From Sphingopyxis sp. (GTDB lineage: Bacteria; Pseudomonadota; Alphaproteobacteria; Sphingomonadales; Sphingomonadaceae): a stretch of 49,082 nucleotides of DNA. Each line of letters opens with the position of its first letter. Positions within the stretch are counted from its first letter, which is position 1. This document shows, piece after piece, positions 1 to 8,285 of the stretch. Where the stretch lies: NCBI RefSeq assembly GCF_019459305.1, contig NZ_JAIBES010000092.1, forward strand, positions 1 through 49,082, read 5' to 3'. The position numbers were made by a program, and so were the translations under genes. Below the pieces are notes generated by a model. The model did not search any database, had not been told where the DNA came from, and saw only the letters and a list, made by a program, of their open reading frames with translations.

Positions 1-414
1 CCCGAGGGGGGCAATATCGTGTTCTAACCCCACCGCGCGGGCTCCAACAAAATATATACGATGAACATCCAGGGGTCGAACCAGCAACGGATCAGCTTTG
101 GCGGGGGCCGCGCCGCGACCCCCGAATGGGCGCCGCGCGGCGACCTGATCGCCTTCACCCGCATGGGCGGCGGCGAATTCCGTATCGGGGTGATGACCCC
201 GTCAGGCGGCGGTACGCGCCTGCTGACCAACAGCTGGCAGGATGAAGCACCGACCTGGTCGCCGAACGGGCGCGTCATCCAGTTTTTCCGGACTACGCCG
301 GGGCGCGAGGGCAAATCGAGCCTGTGGCAAGTCGACCTGACCGGCGTCAATTTGCGCCGCCTGCCGACCCCGCAGGATGGATCGGATCCCAGCTGGGGTC
401 CGGTGCTGCCGTGA
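1..414 (+). CDS. tolB: TolB C-terminal part (5' end outside window; in-frame TAA)
   Basis: This is the end of the periplasmic beta-propeller protein TolB, which works with Pal in the Tol-Pal envelope complex. The visible frame holds propeller repeats typical of the family (ATPEWAPRGD, DEAPTWSPNG, QDGSDPSWGP) and stops at 412-414. The same frame can be read from base 1 as PEGGNIVF, then a TAA at 25-27, then PHRAGSNKIYTMN. In TolB this stretch normally reads like IVFTSDRxGS, so a stop and two substitutions sit where T-S-D are expected, with the length kept. Either the gene is broken or the first bases of the sequence are unreliable. Followed by pal, as usual. Confidence 0.88.
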
Positions 415-520
415 CAAACAGGAACCAAAATGCCCTGCTGGGGTTCCATCATCGGGTTCTGAATAGGCCGTTTCTGGCCGTTGAACGGAAAAATTCAACA
501 ACAACAAGAGGACAGACGAC

Positions 521-1039
521 ATGACGATACGCAAGAGCACCGCGATGATAGCGGCGATCACCATGCTTGCCGTTGGCGCCTGCGCAAAAAAGGCGCCCGA
601 AACGCTGCCCCCCGTCCCGGAAGGGACCGGCACCGACACCGGGACCGATACAGGCACCGGCGTGATCCCGGGATCGCAGGAAGATTTCATCGCCAGCGTT
701 GGCGCCATGGGCGACCGCATCTTCTTTGGCTTTGATCAGTATAATGTCGATTCCGAGGACATGGCGACGCTGCAAACCCAGTCGCAGTGGCTGCAGCGCA
801 ACCCCGCGGTCCGCGTCACTCTCGAAGGCCATGCCGACGAACGCGGCACCCGTGATTATAATATCGCGCTCGGCGAACGCCGCGCCAATGCCGCGAAAAA
901 TTATCTCGCCTCGCTGGGCGTTGATCCGTCGCGGATCAGCGTCATCAGCTATGGCAAGGAACGTCCGGCCGAAATCGGTTCGACCGAAGAAGCCTATGCG
1001 CGCAATCGCCGCGCGGTAACGGTCATCATCGGCCGCTAA
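521..1039 (+). CDS. pal: Peptidoglycan-associated lipoprotein Pal
   Basis: Outer-membrane lipoprotein that binds peptidoglycan and TolB during envelope constriction. The 172-residue product starts with a lipoprotein signal (cleavage before Cys in AVGAC, residue 21) and a Pro/Thr/Gly linker (GTGTDTGTDTGTG). An OmpA-like domain follows, with FGFDQYNVD, LEGHADERGTRDYNIALGERRA and YGKERP, the usual peptidoglycan-binding signature. An AGAGGA Shine-Dalgarno lies upstream of the ATG. It directly follows tolB and ends tail-to-tail with the prepilin peptidase gene, overlapping it by 14 bp, so no separate terminator fits between them. Confidence 0.96.
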   Translation: MTIRKSTAMIAAITMLAVGACAKKAPETLPPVPEGTGTDTGTDTGTGVIPGSQEDFIASVGAMGDRIFFGFDQYNVDSEDMATLQTQSQWLQRNPAVRVTLEGHADERGTRDYNIALGERRANAAKNYLASLGVDPSRISVISYGKERPAEIGSTEEAYARNRRAVTVIIGR

Positions 1040-1796
1040 GCAACGGCCAGAGCGGCACCGTCGCGAATGCGGCGGCGCAGGCAAAAACACCGAAGGGGAC
1101 CGGCCGATGAGCAAGCGGCGGGTCCCCTTTTTGTTGGACCACGAGCGCCCAGACGATGCCACCGAGGCTGGCGACCAGCAACATCAGCGGCAGCGCCTGC
1201 CATCCAAGCCAGCACCCGATCGCCGCGACCAGCTTGGGATCGCCGCCCCCCATGCCCTCCCCGCCGCGGGCACGGCGATAGGCCCAGGCGATGAGCGTCA
1301 ACGCCCCGCCACCCGCGAGCGCGCCGATCCAGCGATCGAGCAGCGGCGCGCCGAGCAGCGGCCCGGCGAACAGCAGGCCGGCCACCGCTAGCACCGCGCT
1401 CAGCCGATCGGGAAGCCAGAGATGCCGCGCATCGAGCAGGGCGAGCGGCAGCAACACCCAACCGAACAACGCCCACAACCAGCCGGACGTCCCCGGCATG
1501 GTCGACAGCGCAATTACGCCGATCAGTGCCGATCCCAGCTCGACACGCCAGTGAAAAGGATCAATCGCTGCGCGGCACTTTCGACAACATCCGCGCGCCA
1601 TCATCGCCGAAAGCAGCGGCACGAGATCCGCCACGCCGAGCGGCCGCCCACACCCGTCGCATTGCGACCGCCCGAACACCGAACGCCCGGCAGGCCAGCG
1701 CAGCACCAAAGTCGCGATAAAGCTGCCGAGGACCAGTCCAATCAACGCGGCAAAAGCGACGCCCATGCCAAAGGGCAAGGCATCGAGGATCGTCAC
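1026..1796 (-). CDS. gspO: Prepilin peptidase/N-methyltransferase GspO
   Basis: Inner-membrane aspartic protease that cleaves and N-methylates the T2SS pseudopilins. The N-terminal part has two cysteine pairs (CDGC and CRKC) in the cytoplasmic zinc loop. The two catalytic aspartates are visible in LLDARHLWLPD and in the GxGD-type motif GMGGGDPKL, among about six to seven hydrophobic segments. The frame is open further upstream, but the GTG at 1794-1796 is preferred: it overlaps the region just past the gspN stop (1798) and gives 256 residues, close to the family norm. Last gene of the gsp operon and supplier of the processing enzyme for GspG-K. Confidence 0.92.
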   Translation of the reverse strand: MTILDALPFGMGVAFAALIGLVLGSFIATLVLRWPAGRSVFGRSQCDGCGRPLGVADLVPLLSAMMARGCCRKCRAAIDPFHWRVELGSALIGVIALSTMPGTSGWLWALFGWVLLPLALLDARHLWLPDRLSAVLAVAGLLFAGPLLGAPLLDRWIGALAGGGALTLIAWAYRRARGGEGMGGGDPKLVAAIGCWLGWQALPLMLLVASLGGIVWALVVQQKGDPPLAHRPVPFGVFACAAAFATVPLWPLLSGR

Positions 1797-1797
1797 G

Positions 1798-2514
1798 TCA
1801 GAAGCGGCCCGTGGTCGCCAGCACGAATCCGCCCGAACCGGCCTTGAAGCCCAGCATCGCCAGCGCCGCCGCCATTGCCGGATCGCGATCGACATTGATC
1901 GCGAACTGTGCCCGATACGCGCCGCTGCCGTCGAACGACAAGGTCAACCGCTCCATCCCCGACTGGCTGGCAAGCGCCGCCTGCGCCCGCCCGCCCACGC
2001 ACGTCAGCGGTCCCGACAGGCCGCGCGACAGGTCGAGTCCGGCGATCGGCGCGGTGACCGCCAGCTGGATGCGCCCGCTCGCGCTGGTGCATTTCCCGAC
2101 GCCATCGAACCGCAGCGTCGCACCTTCGAAGCGGATCGTATCGACCGGTATCATCCCCAACCCGCCCGACATCGACGTCGTGCCGTTGACGTCGGATACC
2201 CCGCGCGGGCTGCTGCCGTGCAGCTGCCCCGCCAGCGCGCCGAGCCGCTCGTCGGTGCGCGAAAAAGCAAGTTCGGTGTCGCCGCCGAGCAGCGCCAGCG
2301 GCGACAGGCTGGCGCCCACCGTGCCGAGCGGCAGGGCGCCCAGCCGCGCATCGACCAGCTCGCCCGCCCACACCGATCCGCGCACCTCGCGCGCCGTCAC
2401 CCCGGCATCGGTTGCGCCCGACCACGCCAGCGCCAGCCGCATCGGGAAGGTCGCGATGATCAGGATCAGCGCCAGCAGCAGCGCCGCGATGCGCCAGCGT
2501 TGCCGCATGCTCAT
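1798..2514 (-). CDS. gspN: Type II secretion system protein GspN
   Basis: Accessory T2SS component of poorly known function, present in a subset of systems. The 238-residue product has one N-terminal membrane segment (about residues 9-30, RIAALLLALILIIATFPMRL) followed by a periplasmic beta-rich domain with VRGSVWAGEL, LSPLALLGG and FDGVGKC, typical of GspN. Its start overlaps gspM by 4 bp (ATGA), indicating translational coupling. Identification rests on these features and on position between gspM and gspO. Sequence conservation of this family is low. Confidence 0.85.
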   Translation of the reverse strand: MSMRQRWRIAALLLALILIIATFPMRLALAWSGATDAGVTAREVRGSVWAGELVDARLGALPLGTVGASLSPLALLGGDTELAFSRTDERLGALAGQLHGSSPRGVSDVNGTTSMSGGLGMIPVDTIRFEGATLRFDGVGKCTSASGRIQLAVTAPIAGLDLSRGLSGPLTCVGGRAQAALASQSGMERLTLSFDGSGAYRAQFAINVDRDPAMAAALAMLGFKAGSGGFVLATTGRF

Positions 2515-2993
2515 TGGCCGCCCTTTCGAAGTTCGGCGGTGAGCCCGACAGTGCCGTCGGCGGCAGGGGTGATCGTCAGCTGGTCGATGACAAAGCCCTG
2601 CCCCTCGAGCGACGCCAGCCAGTCGGTGAGTACTGGCGCGCGCGCGGTGGCGATCGCGATCGTCGCCTGCCCCGCGCCGCGCGCCTCGTTGCGATCGAGC
2701 GTCAGCCCGATCTCGCTCGCCGACTGCGCCAGATATTGATCGATAGCCACCGCATCGACCGCGGTCGCAACCGATTTTGCGGGACGCGCCGCCAGCAACT
2801 GCACCTTCGCCGCGACCCGACCTTCGCGCTCAATCGCCGCGCGATGCTGGTTTTCGAGATCGACAAACGCTGCATAAGCCGGGCGGCCGAAACCCCACAG
2901 GATGACGCTCAGCGCCAGTGCCCCTGCGATGCCAACCAGCCAGCGTTCGCGCTGCGACAGGCCCCGCCACCAGTTTTTCAATCGCTCGGTCAT
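2511..2993 (-). CDS. gspM: Type II secretion system protein GspM
   Basis: Bitopic inner-membrane protein that partners GspL in the assembly platform. The 160-residue product has a short cytoplasmic N-terminus containing WWRGLSQRERWL, the typical GspM lead-in, one membrane helix (about 20-38) and a periplasmic ferredoxin-like domain with a coiled region. It overlaps gspL upstream and gspN downstream by 4 bp each. The family diverges strongly, so the call depends on topology, the N-terminal motif and synteny. Confidence 0.9.
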   Translation of the reverse strand: MTERLKNWWRGLSQRERWLVGIAGALALSVILWGFGRPAYAAFVDLENQHRAAIEREGRVAAKVQLLAARPAKSVATAVDAVAIDQYLAQSASEIGLTLDRNEARGAGQATIAIATARAPVLTDWLASLEGQGFVIDQLTITPAADGTVGLTAELRKGGQ

Positions 2994-4135
2994 GGCACCG
3001 CCCGGATCGTGATATTCGCCATCTGCTGGCCGTCGCTGCCCGCCATCGGCTGCGCCGTGACGCGGTACCCGCGGGCCTGAAGCGCGAGCAGCACTGCGTT
3101 GATGTCCTCAACCCGCGGCGCCGCGAGCGGGGTTGTGAGTGTGCCGTCGGTGCGGTGCGACAGCGCCTTGAGCGCGACGCCCGGTGTGTCGCTCATGGCA
3201 TCGTAAAGCGCCGATGCAGGAACCGAAAACGCCAGCGGGCCGCCACCCGCCGCCGCGAGCCGCCGATCGAACTCGGCCTCGGCCGCGGTGGCATCGGGCG
3301 CGGTCACGCCAGCCTTTTTGGCCATTGCAACCACTGCATCGTCGGCTCGGGCGCTGTCGGACGAGAGGCGCACGGCATGGGTGATCGGGATCAGGAGGCT
3401 GACGATAAGCAGCGCGATCGCCAGCCGCTTGGCCAGCCCCAGCAGCGCCGGGTCTAGCGACCAGTTGCGCTTCGGCTTCCAGCCGCCACTGAGCAGGTCG
3501 AGCGGCGGCGCAGCCAGCGTCATCAGCAACGCCTCGCGCATCCGGTCGGAATCAAGCGGCGCAATTGTGTGACCGCCCGCAATCAGCGGGTCGAGTTCGG
3601 GATCGGACACATAGGCATGATCGGCCGCCCGCACGATCTGTTCGCCGCCAACCTCGGCGGACCACAGGCTGTCGGGTTCGGGCGGCGGCACCGCGGCGGC
3701 CGCCGGGACAATCGCGGCCGGCGACAGGTCGCGCGCCTTGAGCCATGCGGACCATGCAGTCATCGCCGCGTGTGTCGTCACCGCCACCGGCACCGCCTGC
3801 CCGGCTTCGATCGGCTGACCCGCGACGATATGCAGCAAGGCACCATCGCCCAGACTGTCCTTCAACGTATCGACCCGCGCCGCCGATGCCGCCTGCGCCG
3901 GCGCCGCATCGGGATAATGCCGCCAGCGCAAGGGCACGTCGGCGGCTGGCGCCAATGCGATCAAGCGGTCGTCGGGACTATCGTCCTGCGGCTTTTCCCA
4001 TGCGTCGACCCAGCCATCGTCCTGCCCGCTGTCCACGATGACACCGTCGTCGACGCGCAGCCAAGCAGGCGGCGGCGCATTTTCGTCACCGAGCGCCGCT
4101 ACCGGAGGCAACCAAAGAACCAACGTGCGGGACAT
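2990..4135 (-). CDS. gspL: Type II secretion system protein GspL
   Basis: Inner-membrane platform protein whose cytoplasmic actin-like domain binds the ATPase GspE. The cytoplasmic part covers about residues 1-235. A membrane helix follows (LAIALLIVSLLIPITHAV), then a periplasmic domain ending in ALQARGYRVTAQPMAGSDGQQM. The frame is open to 4168, but the ATG at 4135, giving MSRTLVLWLPP, is chosen because it resembles GspL starts and sits 1 bp from the gspK stop. Length is 381 residues, within the family range. Coupled to gspM by a 4-bp overlap. Confidence 0.92.
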   Translation of the reverse strand: MSRTLVLWLPPVAALGDENAPPPAWLRVDDGVIVDSGQDDGWVDAWEKPQDDSPDDRLIALAPAADVPLRWRHYPDAAPAQAASAARVDTLKDSLGDGALLHIVAGQPIEAGQAVPVAVTTHAAMTAWSAWLKARDLSPAAIVPAAAAVPPPEPDSLWSAEVGGEQIVRAADHAYVSDPELDPLIAGGHTIAPLDSDRMREALLMTLAAPPLDLLSGGWKPKRNWSLDPALLGLAKRLAIALLIVSLLIPITHAVRLSSDSARADDAVVAMAKKAGVTAPDATAAEAEFDRRLAAAGGGPLAFSVPASALYDAMSDTPGVALKALSHRTDGTLTTPLAAPRVEDINAVLLALQARGYRVTAQPMAGSDGQQMANITIRAVP

Positions 4136-4136
4136 A

Positions 4137-5144
4137 TCAGTCGCTCTCGCCCCAATCGCGGCGGACAATGACCGGCGCAGCCTGTCCGGCGGACGGCGCC
4201 CCGCCGTTGGCGTCGATGAGCGAAACTGCCGTCAAAAACCCGTCCCCCATCGTCACATTCGTCGTCAGCGTCAGCCAGCGGCTGGTCACCCCCGCCTGTT
4301 CGGCCACCTCGGTCGGCGGGTCGAACTGCGCGAGCGGACCCGACTGCCAGAATCGCACGCTGCTGCCATAGCCGCCCGCGGGCCGCGCCGCCAGCGCTGC
4401 GCGAGCGTCGGCGAGCGTCAATTCGCCGGGCAGCAGCATTGCGACCAGCGGCGCCTGCTCTGACGCCAGCGTGTTGACGTTCAACCGCACCGGATCGGTC
4501 ACCGGCAGCACGCAGATCCAGGGTTTGAGCCGTGCATAGATTTTGGGCGTCATCCCCCGCACCGCGCGCAACTCGCTGATGTCGGCCATCTTGCGGTTGG
4601 CGGCCAGATAGGCGCCGGGCAGCGACCGATAGACATTGTCCTCAGCGCCGAGCGGGCCGTCGTTGCTGTCGCTGTCGATCCAGTCGGCGGTGGCGCCGGC
4701 AATCGCCTGCGCCTGCGCGGCATCGACGCCGAGCAACAACATCAACTCGCCGAACTGACGCATCGACCCCGATCGCTGGCTGAAGCGTCCCGGTACCGTC
4801 TCGGCAACCAAGCTGTTGAGGTTGAAGCAATTGTTCGCGTCGGTCAGCCGCGCACTGCCGCTCCCGTTCGGCAGCGGCAGGACGAACTCGCGCCCCAGCC
4901 AGCCACCCGCGAGCGTCAGTTTGGCGGGATCTCGCCCGACCAGGTCGGCAACGCGGCGCAGCGCAATCTGTTCGGCGGCAAAGCTGTAGGCGCGCCCCTG
5001 ATCGACCGTCGCAGCGCTGCCCGCGATGCGGGTCGCGAGCGTCAGCCGGTCGAGGGCGGTCGCCGCGATCACGGCCATCACCGCGACGAGCAACAGGACG
5101 GTGAGCAGCGCGGCGCCGCGTTCATCGGGCGGACGGCGGATCAT
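4137..5144 (-). CDS. gspK: Minor pseudopilin GspK
   Basis: Large minor pseudopilin that caps the pseudopilus tip with GspI and GspJ. It starts MIRRPPDERG followed by the hydrophobic helix AALLTVLLLVAVMAVIAATA. Position +5 of the mature chain is Thr rather than Glu, the known peculiarity of GspK. The body has the GspK alpha-domain with calcium-site-like DWIDSDSNDGPLGAEDNVY and the later LNVNTLASEQAP. The ATG at 5144 overlaps gspJ by 4 bp. The longer open frame upstream is a shadow of gspJ. 335 residues. Confidence 0.94.
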   Translation of the reverse strand: MIRRPPDERGAALLTVLLLVAVMAVIAATALDRLTLATRIAGSAATVDQGRAYSFAAEQIALRRVADLVGRDPAKLTLAGGWLGREFVLPLPNGSGSARLTDANNCFNLNSLVAETVPGRFSQRSGSMRQFGELMLLLGVDAAQAQAIAGATADWIDSDSNDGPLGAEDNVYRSLPGAYLAANRKMADISELRAVRGMTPKIYARLKPWICVLPVTDPVRLNVNTLASEQAPLVAMLLPGELTLADARAALAARPAGGYGSSVRFWQSGPLAQFDPPTEVAEQAGVTSRWLTLTTNVTMGDGFLTAVSLIDANGGAPSAGQAAPVIVRRDWGESD

Positions 5145-5752
5145 GGCGCCGAGTTCTCTGCCGCTGGCGGCGGCGGCAGCGTCGGCGCGGTCAGGAACAA
5201 CATCGTCAGCGCCTCGCGCACGGTTCGCGACACGCGCACCTCGACCGCGCGCGGCAGGCGGTCGCCGGGTTCGGAGCCCCAGTTTTCGCCCCAATTGCCG
5301 GTCTCGTCGCGATAGCGCACCGCGACCGTTGTGACCTCGCCCAGCAGCCGGTCGCCTTCGCTCAGCGCAGTGCCGTCGAGCATCGGCTGCGTCGCGCGCC
5401 GCCACTCGTTGCCGACGAGCGCATAAGCGACCCGTTCGACCGCGGGACGCGGCGATCCGTCGAGCGCAGCCGCGCCGCCATGGACGAAAGCGAAGCCCGT
5501 CGATGACCCGATGAAGGCGGGCACCGCCTCGCCCGCCGGCCCGCGCGTCGATCGCTGGACCGCCTGCGCGAGGTCGTTCGCCATGACCGCGCGGAGCCGA
5601 TTGACCCCGCCCATCGCCTTCAACCGCGTCTGCACCGCATCCTGCGTATCGACGCTGCTGCGTAGCAGGCCGACGCCAATCGCCGCGATCGCGGCAAACA
5701 GCGACAGCGCTACGAGCATCTCGATGAGGGTAAAGCCGCGCTCGCCCTTCAT
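5141..5752 (-). CDS. gspJ: Minor pseudopilin GspJ
   Basis: Pseudopilus-tip protein forming a complex with GspI and GspK. The 203-residue precursor has a short basic leader and the prepilin signal GFTLIEMLVALSLFAAIAAIGV, with Glu at +5 after the cleaved Gly. Family features later in the chain include RSTRGPAGEAVPAF and LLGEVTTVAVRYRDETGNW. Its start overlaps gspI by 4 bp and its end overlaps gspK by 4 bp, so it is translationally coupled on both sides. Confidence 0.94.
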   Translation of the reverse strand: MKGERGFTLIEMLVALSLFAAIAAIGVGLLRSSVDTQDAVQTRLKAMGGVNRLRAVMANDLAQAVQRSTRGPAGEAVPAFIGSSTGFAFVHGGAAALDGSPRPAVERVAYALVGNEWRRATQPMLDGTALSEGDRLLGEVTTVAVRYRDETGNWGENWGSEPGDRLPRAVEVRVSRTVREALTMLFLTAPTLPPPPAAENSAP

Positions 5753-6114
5753 CGCGACGGCCGGATGATCGTCAGCGCCGCCTGACCGCGCCCGCTTTCG
5801 GGGCGCACGATCAGGTCGATACGCAGCAGGCTGTCGTCGGCGGTCCGCGCCACCCGCTGTTCGACACGCCAGTTGCGTCCGGCGTTGGCGACGCCGATCG
5901 CGCTACTGCCGATCGTCGGCGGCGCCGGGTCGGTCCATAGTTCAACGGCGCGATTCTGCGCAACGATGCCCGCGATCGTGCTTTCGTCGAGATCGCCCGC
6001 GGTGCGCACCGCAAAAGCATCAAGGCGGACGAGCGTCAACGCGGCGATGCTGATGACGCTGAGTGCGACCAGCATTTCGAGCAGGGTGAAACCGTGTTCG
6101 CGCTCATTCGCCAC
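5749..6114 (-). CDS. gspI: Minor pseudopilin GspI
   Basis: Minor pseudopilin that nucleates the pseudopilus tip. The prepilin signal is EHGFTLLEMLVALSVISIAALTLV, cleaved after Gly with Glu at +5. The following NRAVELW and GRNWRVEQRV resemble GspI bodies. The start chosen is the GTG at 6112-6114, which has a GGAGG Shine-Dalgarno 6 bases upstream and overlaps the gspH end. The longer frame to 6159 would have no ribosome-binding site. 121 residues, normal for the family. Confidence 0.92.
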   Translation of the reverse strand: MANEREHGFTLLEMLVALSVISIAALTLVRLDAFAVRTAGDLDESTIAGIVAQNRAVELWTDPAPPTIGSSAIGVANAGRNWRVEQRVARTADDSLLRIDLIVRPESGRGQAALTIIRPSR

Positions 6115-6589
6115 GGCTGACCTCCCCAGTCGCCGACACACGAACAATCTCGCGCGCATCGCCGCCGCTCAGCACGACGACCTGCGGGGTCGGGCTGGTG
6201 CCGACGCGGTCGAACAATATGCGAGCAGCGCCCTGCCCGCCGCCCGCCGCAAAACGAACGTCGCTGGGCCAATTGCGCTGGGTGAAGGCACGGCCGGGCA
6301 GCGGCTGCCATTCGCCCGCGATCCGGCGTTCGAAGCCATAGCCCGAGGGGGCAAAGTTGACAGCGACGCTGCGCCCCTCGATCACCGCGATATCGCGCGC
6401 ACCAGCCAGCCGCGCCGCGAGCCGGTCGGCCTCGCTACGCACGCTGCGTTCTTCGCCGGGAATTGTCAGTACGACAGCGGTGGCAGCGAGCGCCATGATG
6501 GCGAGCACGACCATCAGCTCGACCAGCGTGAAGCCGCTGGTCCCCATCTTGCGATGGCGACGCGCTGATGCCTTAGCTGTCTCCGCCAC
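6104..6589 (-). CDS. gspH: Pseudopilin GspH
   Basis: Minor pseudopilin linking the tip complex to the GspG fibre. The signal is GTSGFTLVELMVVLAIMALAATAVVL with Glu at +5, and the C-terminal part carries the GspH-type ending (RILFDRVGTSPTPQVVVLSGGDAREIVRV). The start is uncertain. GTG at 6589 gives a basic leader (RRHRK) and overlaps gspG by 17 bp. ATG at 6547 would give a five-residue leader without basic residues, and ATG at 6601 is also open. None has a strong Shine-Dalgarno. Confidence 0.9.
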   Translation of the reverse strand: MAETAKASARRHRKMGTSGFTLVELMVVLAIMALAATAVVLTIPGEERSVRSEADRLAARLAGARDIAVIEGRSVAVNFAPSGYGFERRIAGEWQPLPGRAFTQRNWPSDVRFAAGGGQGAARILFDRVGTSPTPQVVVLSGGDAREIVRVSATGEVSRGE

Positions 6590-7067
6590 GAATATCTGCA
6601 TTGTCGTCGGTTCCGCCCGGCGCACCATCGGCGCCCAGCGACCAGACGTCAAATGCTGCGCCGTTCGGGCCAGGTGCCTGGTAATTATAAGGACGCCCCC
6701 ACGGATCGTCAGGCAGTTTCTTGATATAGCCGCCGCGGCGGTACCGCTCCGGCTGCGTGAGCGACGGCGGCGGTGACGATAGCGCGTTCAACCCGTCGCT
6801 CGTCGCCGGATAGGTCAGATTGTCGAGACGATATTGTTCGAGTGCGGTTTCCAGCGTCGCGATGTCGGCCTTGGCCTTGGTTACCATCGCGCGGTCCTGG
6901 CTGGGTAGGACGTTGATCATCACGACGGTGGCGAGCAGCCCGATGATGAAGATGACGACCATCAGCTCTGTCAGGGTAAAGCCGCGCTCGTCCTTCTTGC
7001 GGCGGCGGGCGGACGTCGGGCGCGACGGATCGAGCATCAGGCGAATGAAAAGCTGCATCAGCGACAT
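6573..7067 (-). CDS. gspG: Major pseudopilin GspG
   Basis: Main subunit of the T2SS pseudopilus. The precursor has a basic leader (SARRRKKDERG), then FTLTELMVVIFIIGLLATVV with Glu at +5. The C-terminal body has the highly conserved GspG pattern: KADIATLETALEQYRLDN, YPATSDGLNAL, GGYIKKLPDDPWGRPY, and the calcium-loop region SLGADGAPGGTDDNADI. 164 residues; ATGs at 7058 and 7037 are possible shorter starts. It lies 3 bp downstream of gspF. This is the most securely identified pseudopilin here. Confidence 0.96.
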   Translation of the reverse strand: MSLMQLFIRLMLDPSRPTSARRRKKDERGFTLTELMVVIFIIGLLATVVMINVLPSQDRAMVTKAKADIATLETALEQYRLDNLTYPATSDGLNALSSPPPSLTQPERYRRGGYIKKLPDDPWGRPYNYQAPGPNGAAFDVWSLGADGAPGGTDDNADIRGGDS

Positions 7068-7070
7068 TTA

Positions 7071-8285
7071 TTATATTCCGGCAAGATTCTGCAACTGAAG
7101 GATCGGCAGCAGAATGGCGAGGATGATCAGGGCAACGCATGACCCCATAAGGACTATTATGACAGGTTCGAGTAACGCCATCGACGCCGCCGTGAAGCGG
7201 TCGAATTCGCGCTCCAGATAATCGGCGGCGCGTTCGAGCATGACTTCAAGCCGCCCGGCGCTTTCGCCGCTGGCGGTCATATAAACGAGCAGCGGCGGAA
7301 ACACCCCGGCATCGCGGAGCGCCGCCGACAGGCTGCCCCCGGCGCGGACCTGATCGACGATGGCGGCCGTCGCACTGGCGAGCGCGGCGTTGCGGATCGT
7401 CGGCAACGTCAGCCGCAGGCCATCGACCAGCGGCAGGCGGCTCGACACCATCGTCGCCAGGGTGCGTGCAAAACGCGCCGCATAGAGGTCGCGAAGAAGG
7501 CGCCCGAACAGCGGCAACCGCAGCAGCCGCGCATCGACGCGCGCCTTGAACGCCGGACGGCGCATCGCGGCGACCCAGCCAAAACTCGCCGCGGCGATCA
7601 GCAATGCGATCAACCACCACCAGTTCGCGGCAAAGCTGGAGATCGCGATCACGGCGCGGGTCAGGAAGGGCAATTGCTGGCCGACGTCGGTGAACTGTTC
7701 GACAACGCGTGGGACAACAAAGATCATCAGCGCCGCGACGACTCCGATCGCGACCACCGCCAGCACGATCGGATAGGCTAGCGCCGCGATCAATTTGCCG
7801 CGCACCTCGGCCTGGCGTTCGAGCAGATCGGCGAGGCGCGCGAGGATGGTGGTCAGGCTGCCCGTCGTTTCGCCCGCCGCGACCATCGCGCGATAGAGCG
7901 GCGGGAAGCTGGCGGGTTGGCGCGCCATCGCATCGGCGAGGCGGCGGCCTTCGAGCAGCCCGGCATGGACGTCGCCAATGATCGTGCGAGCGCTTTCGGC
8001 CTCGCTCTGGCGGGTCAGCGTGCGCAGCGCCTCTTCAAGCGGCGCGACCTCCGCCAGCGTTGCCAGCTGGCGCGTGAACAGCGCGAGTTCTTTGCTGCTC
8101 AGCCGCGCGCGGCGGAAGGCGAGGAGCGAGCGGCTGGCGGGTTTCGCGCCTGCCGCCTCGACCGCGACGATATGGAATTTGCGCCGGACCAGATCGGCGC
8201 GCGCGGCATCGTCGTTGGCGGCGGTCAGCCGTCCCTTGCGCTCGCGGCCCTGCGGATCGATCGCCACATAGCGATAATCAGGCAT
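7071..8285 (-). CDS. gspF: Type II secretion inner-membrane platform protein GspF
   Basis: Polytopic inner-membrane protein at the centre of the assembly platform, contacting GspE and GspL. The 404-residue product begins [18 protein letters not shown], a standard GspF N-terminus. It has two T2SSF domain repeats with [19 protein letters not shown] and the second copy [20 protein letters not shown]. Three membrane helices are near 170-190, 220-240 and 375-398, and it ends [13 protein letters not shown]. Its start overlaps the gspE end by 8 bp. Confidence 0.96.
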   Translation of the reverse strand: MPDYRYVAIDPQGRERKGRLTAANDDAARADLVRRKFHIVAVEAAGAKPASRSLLAFRRARLSSKELALFTRQLATLAEVAPLEEALRTLTRQSEAESARTIIGDVHAGLLEGRRLADAMARQPASFPPLYRAMVAAGETTGSLTTILARLADLLERQAEVRGKLIAALAYPIVLAVVAIGVVAALMIFVVPRVVEQFTDVGQQLPFLTRAVIAISSFAANWWWLIALLIAAASFGWVAAMRRPAFKARVDARLLRLPLFGRLLRDLYAARFARTLATMVSSRLPLVDGLRLTLPTIRNAALASATAAIVDQVRAGGSLSAALRDAGVFPPLLVYMTASGESAGRLEVMLERAADYLEREFDRFTAASMALLEPVIIVLMGSCVALIILAILLPILQLQNLAGI

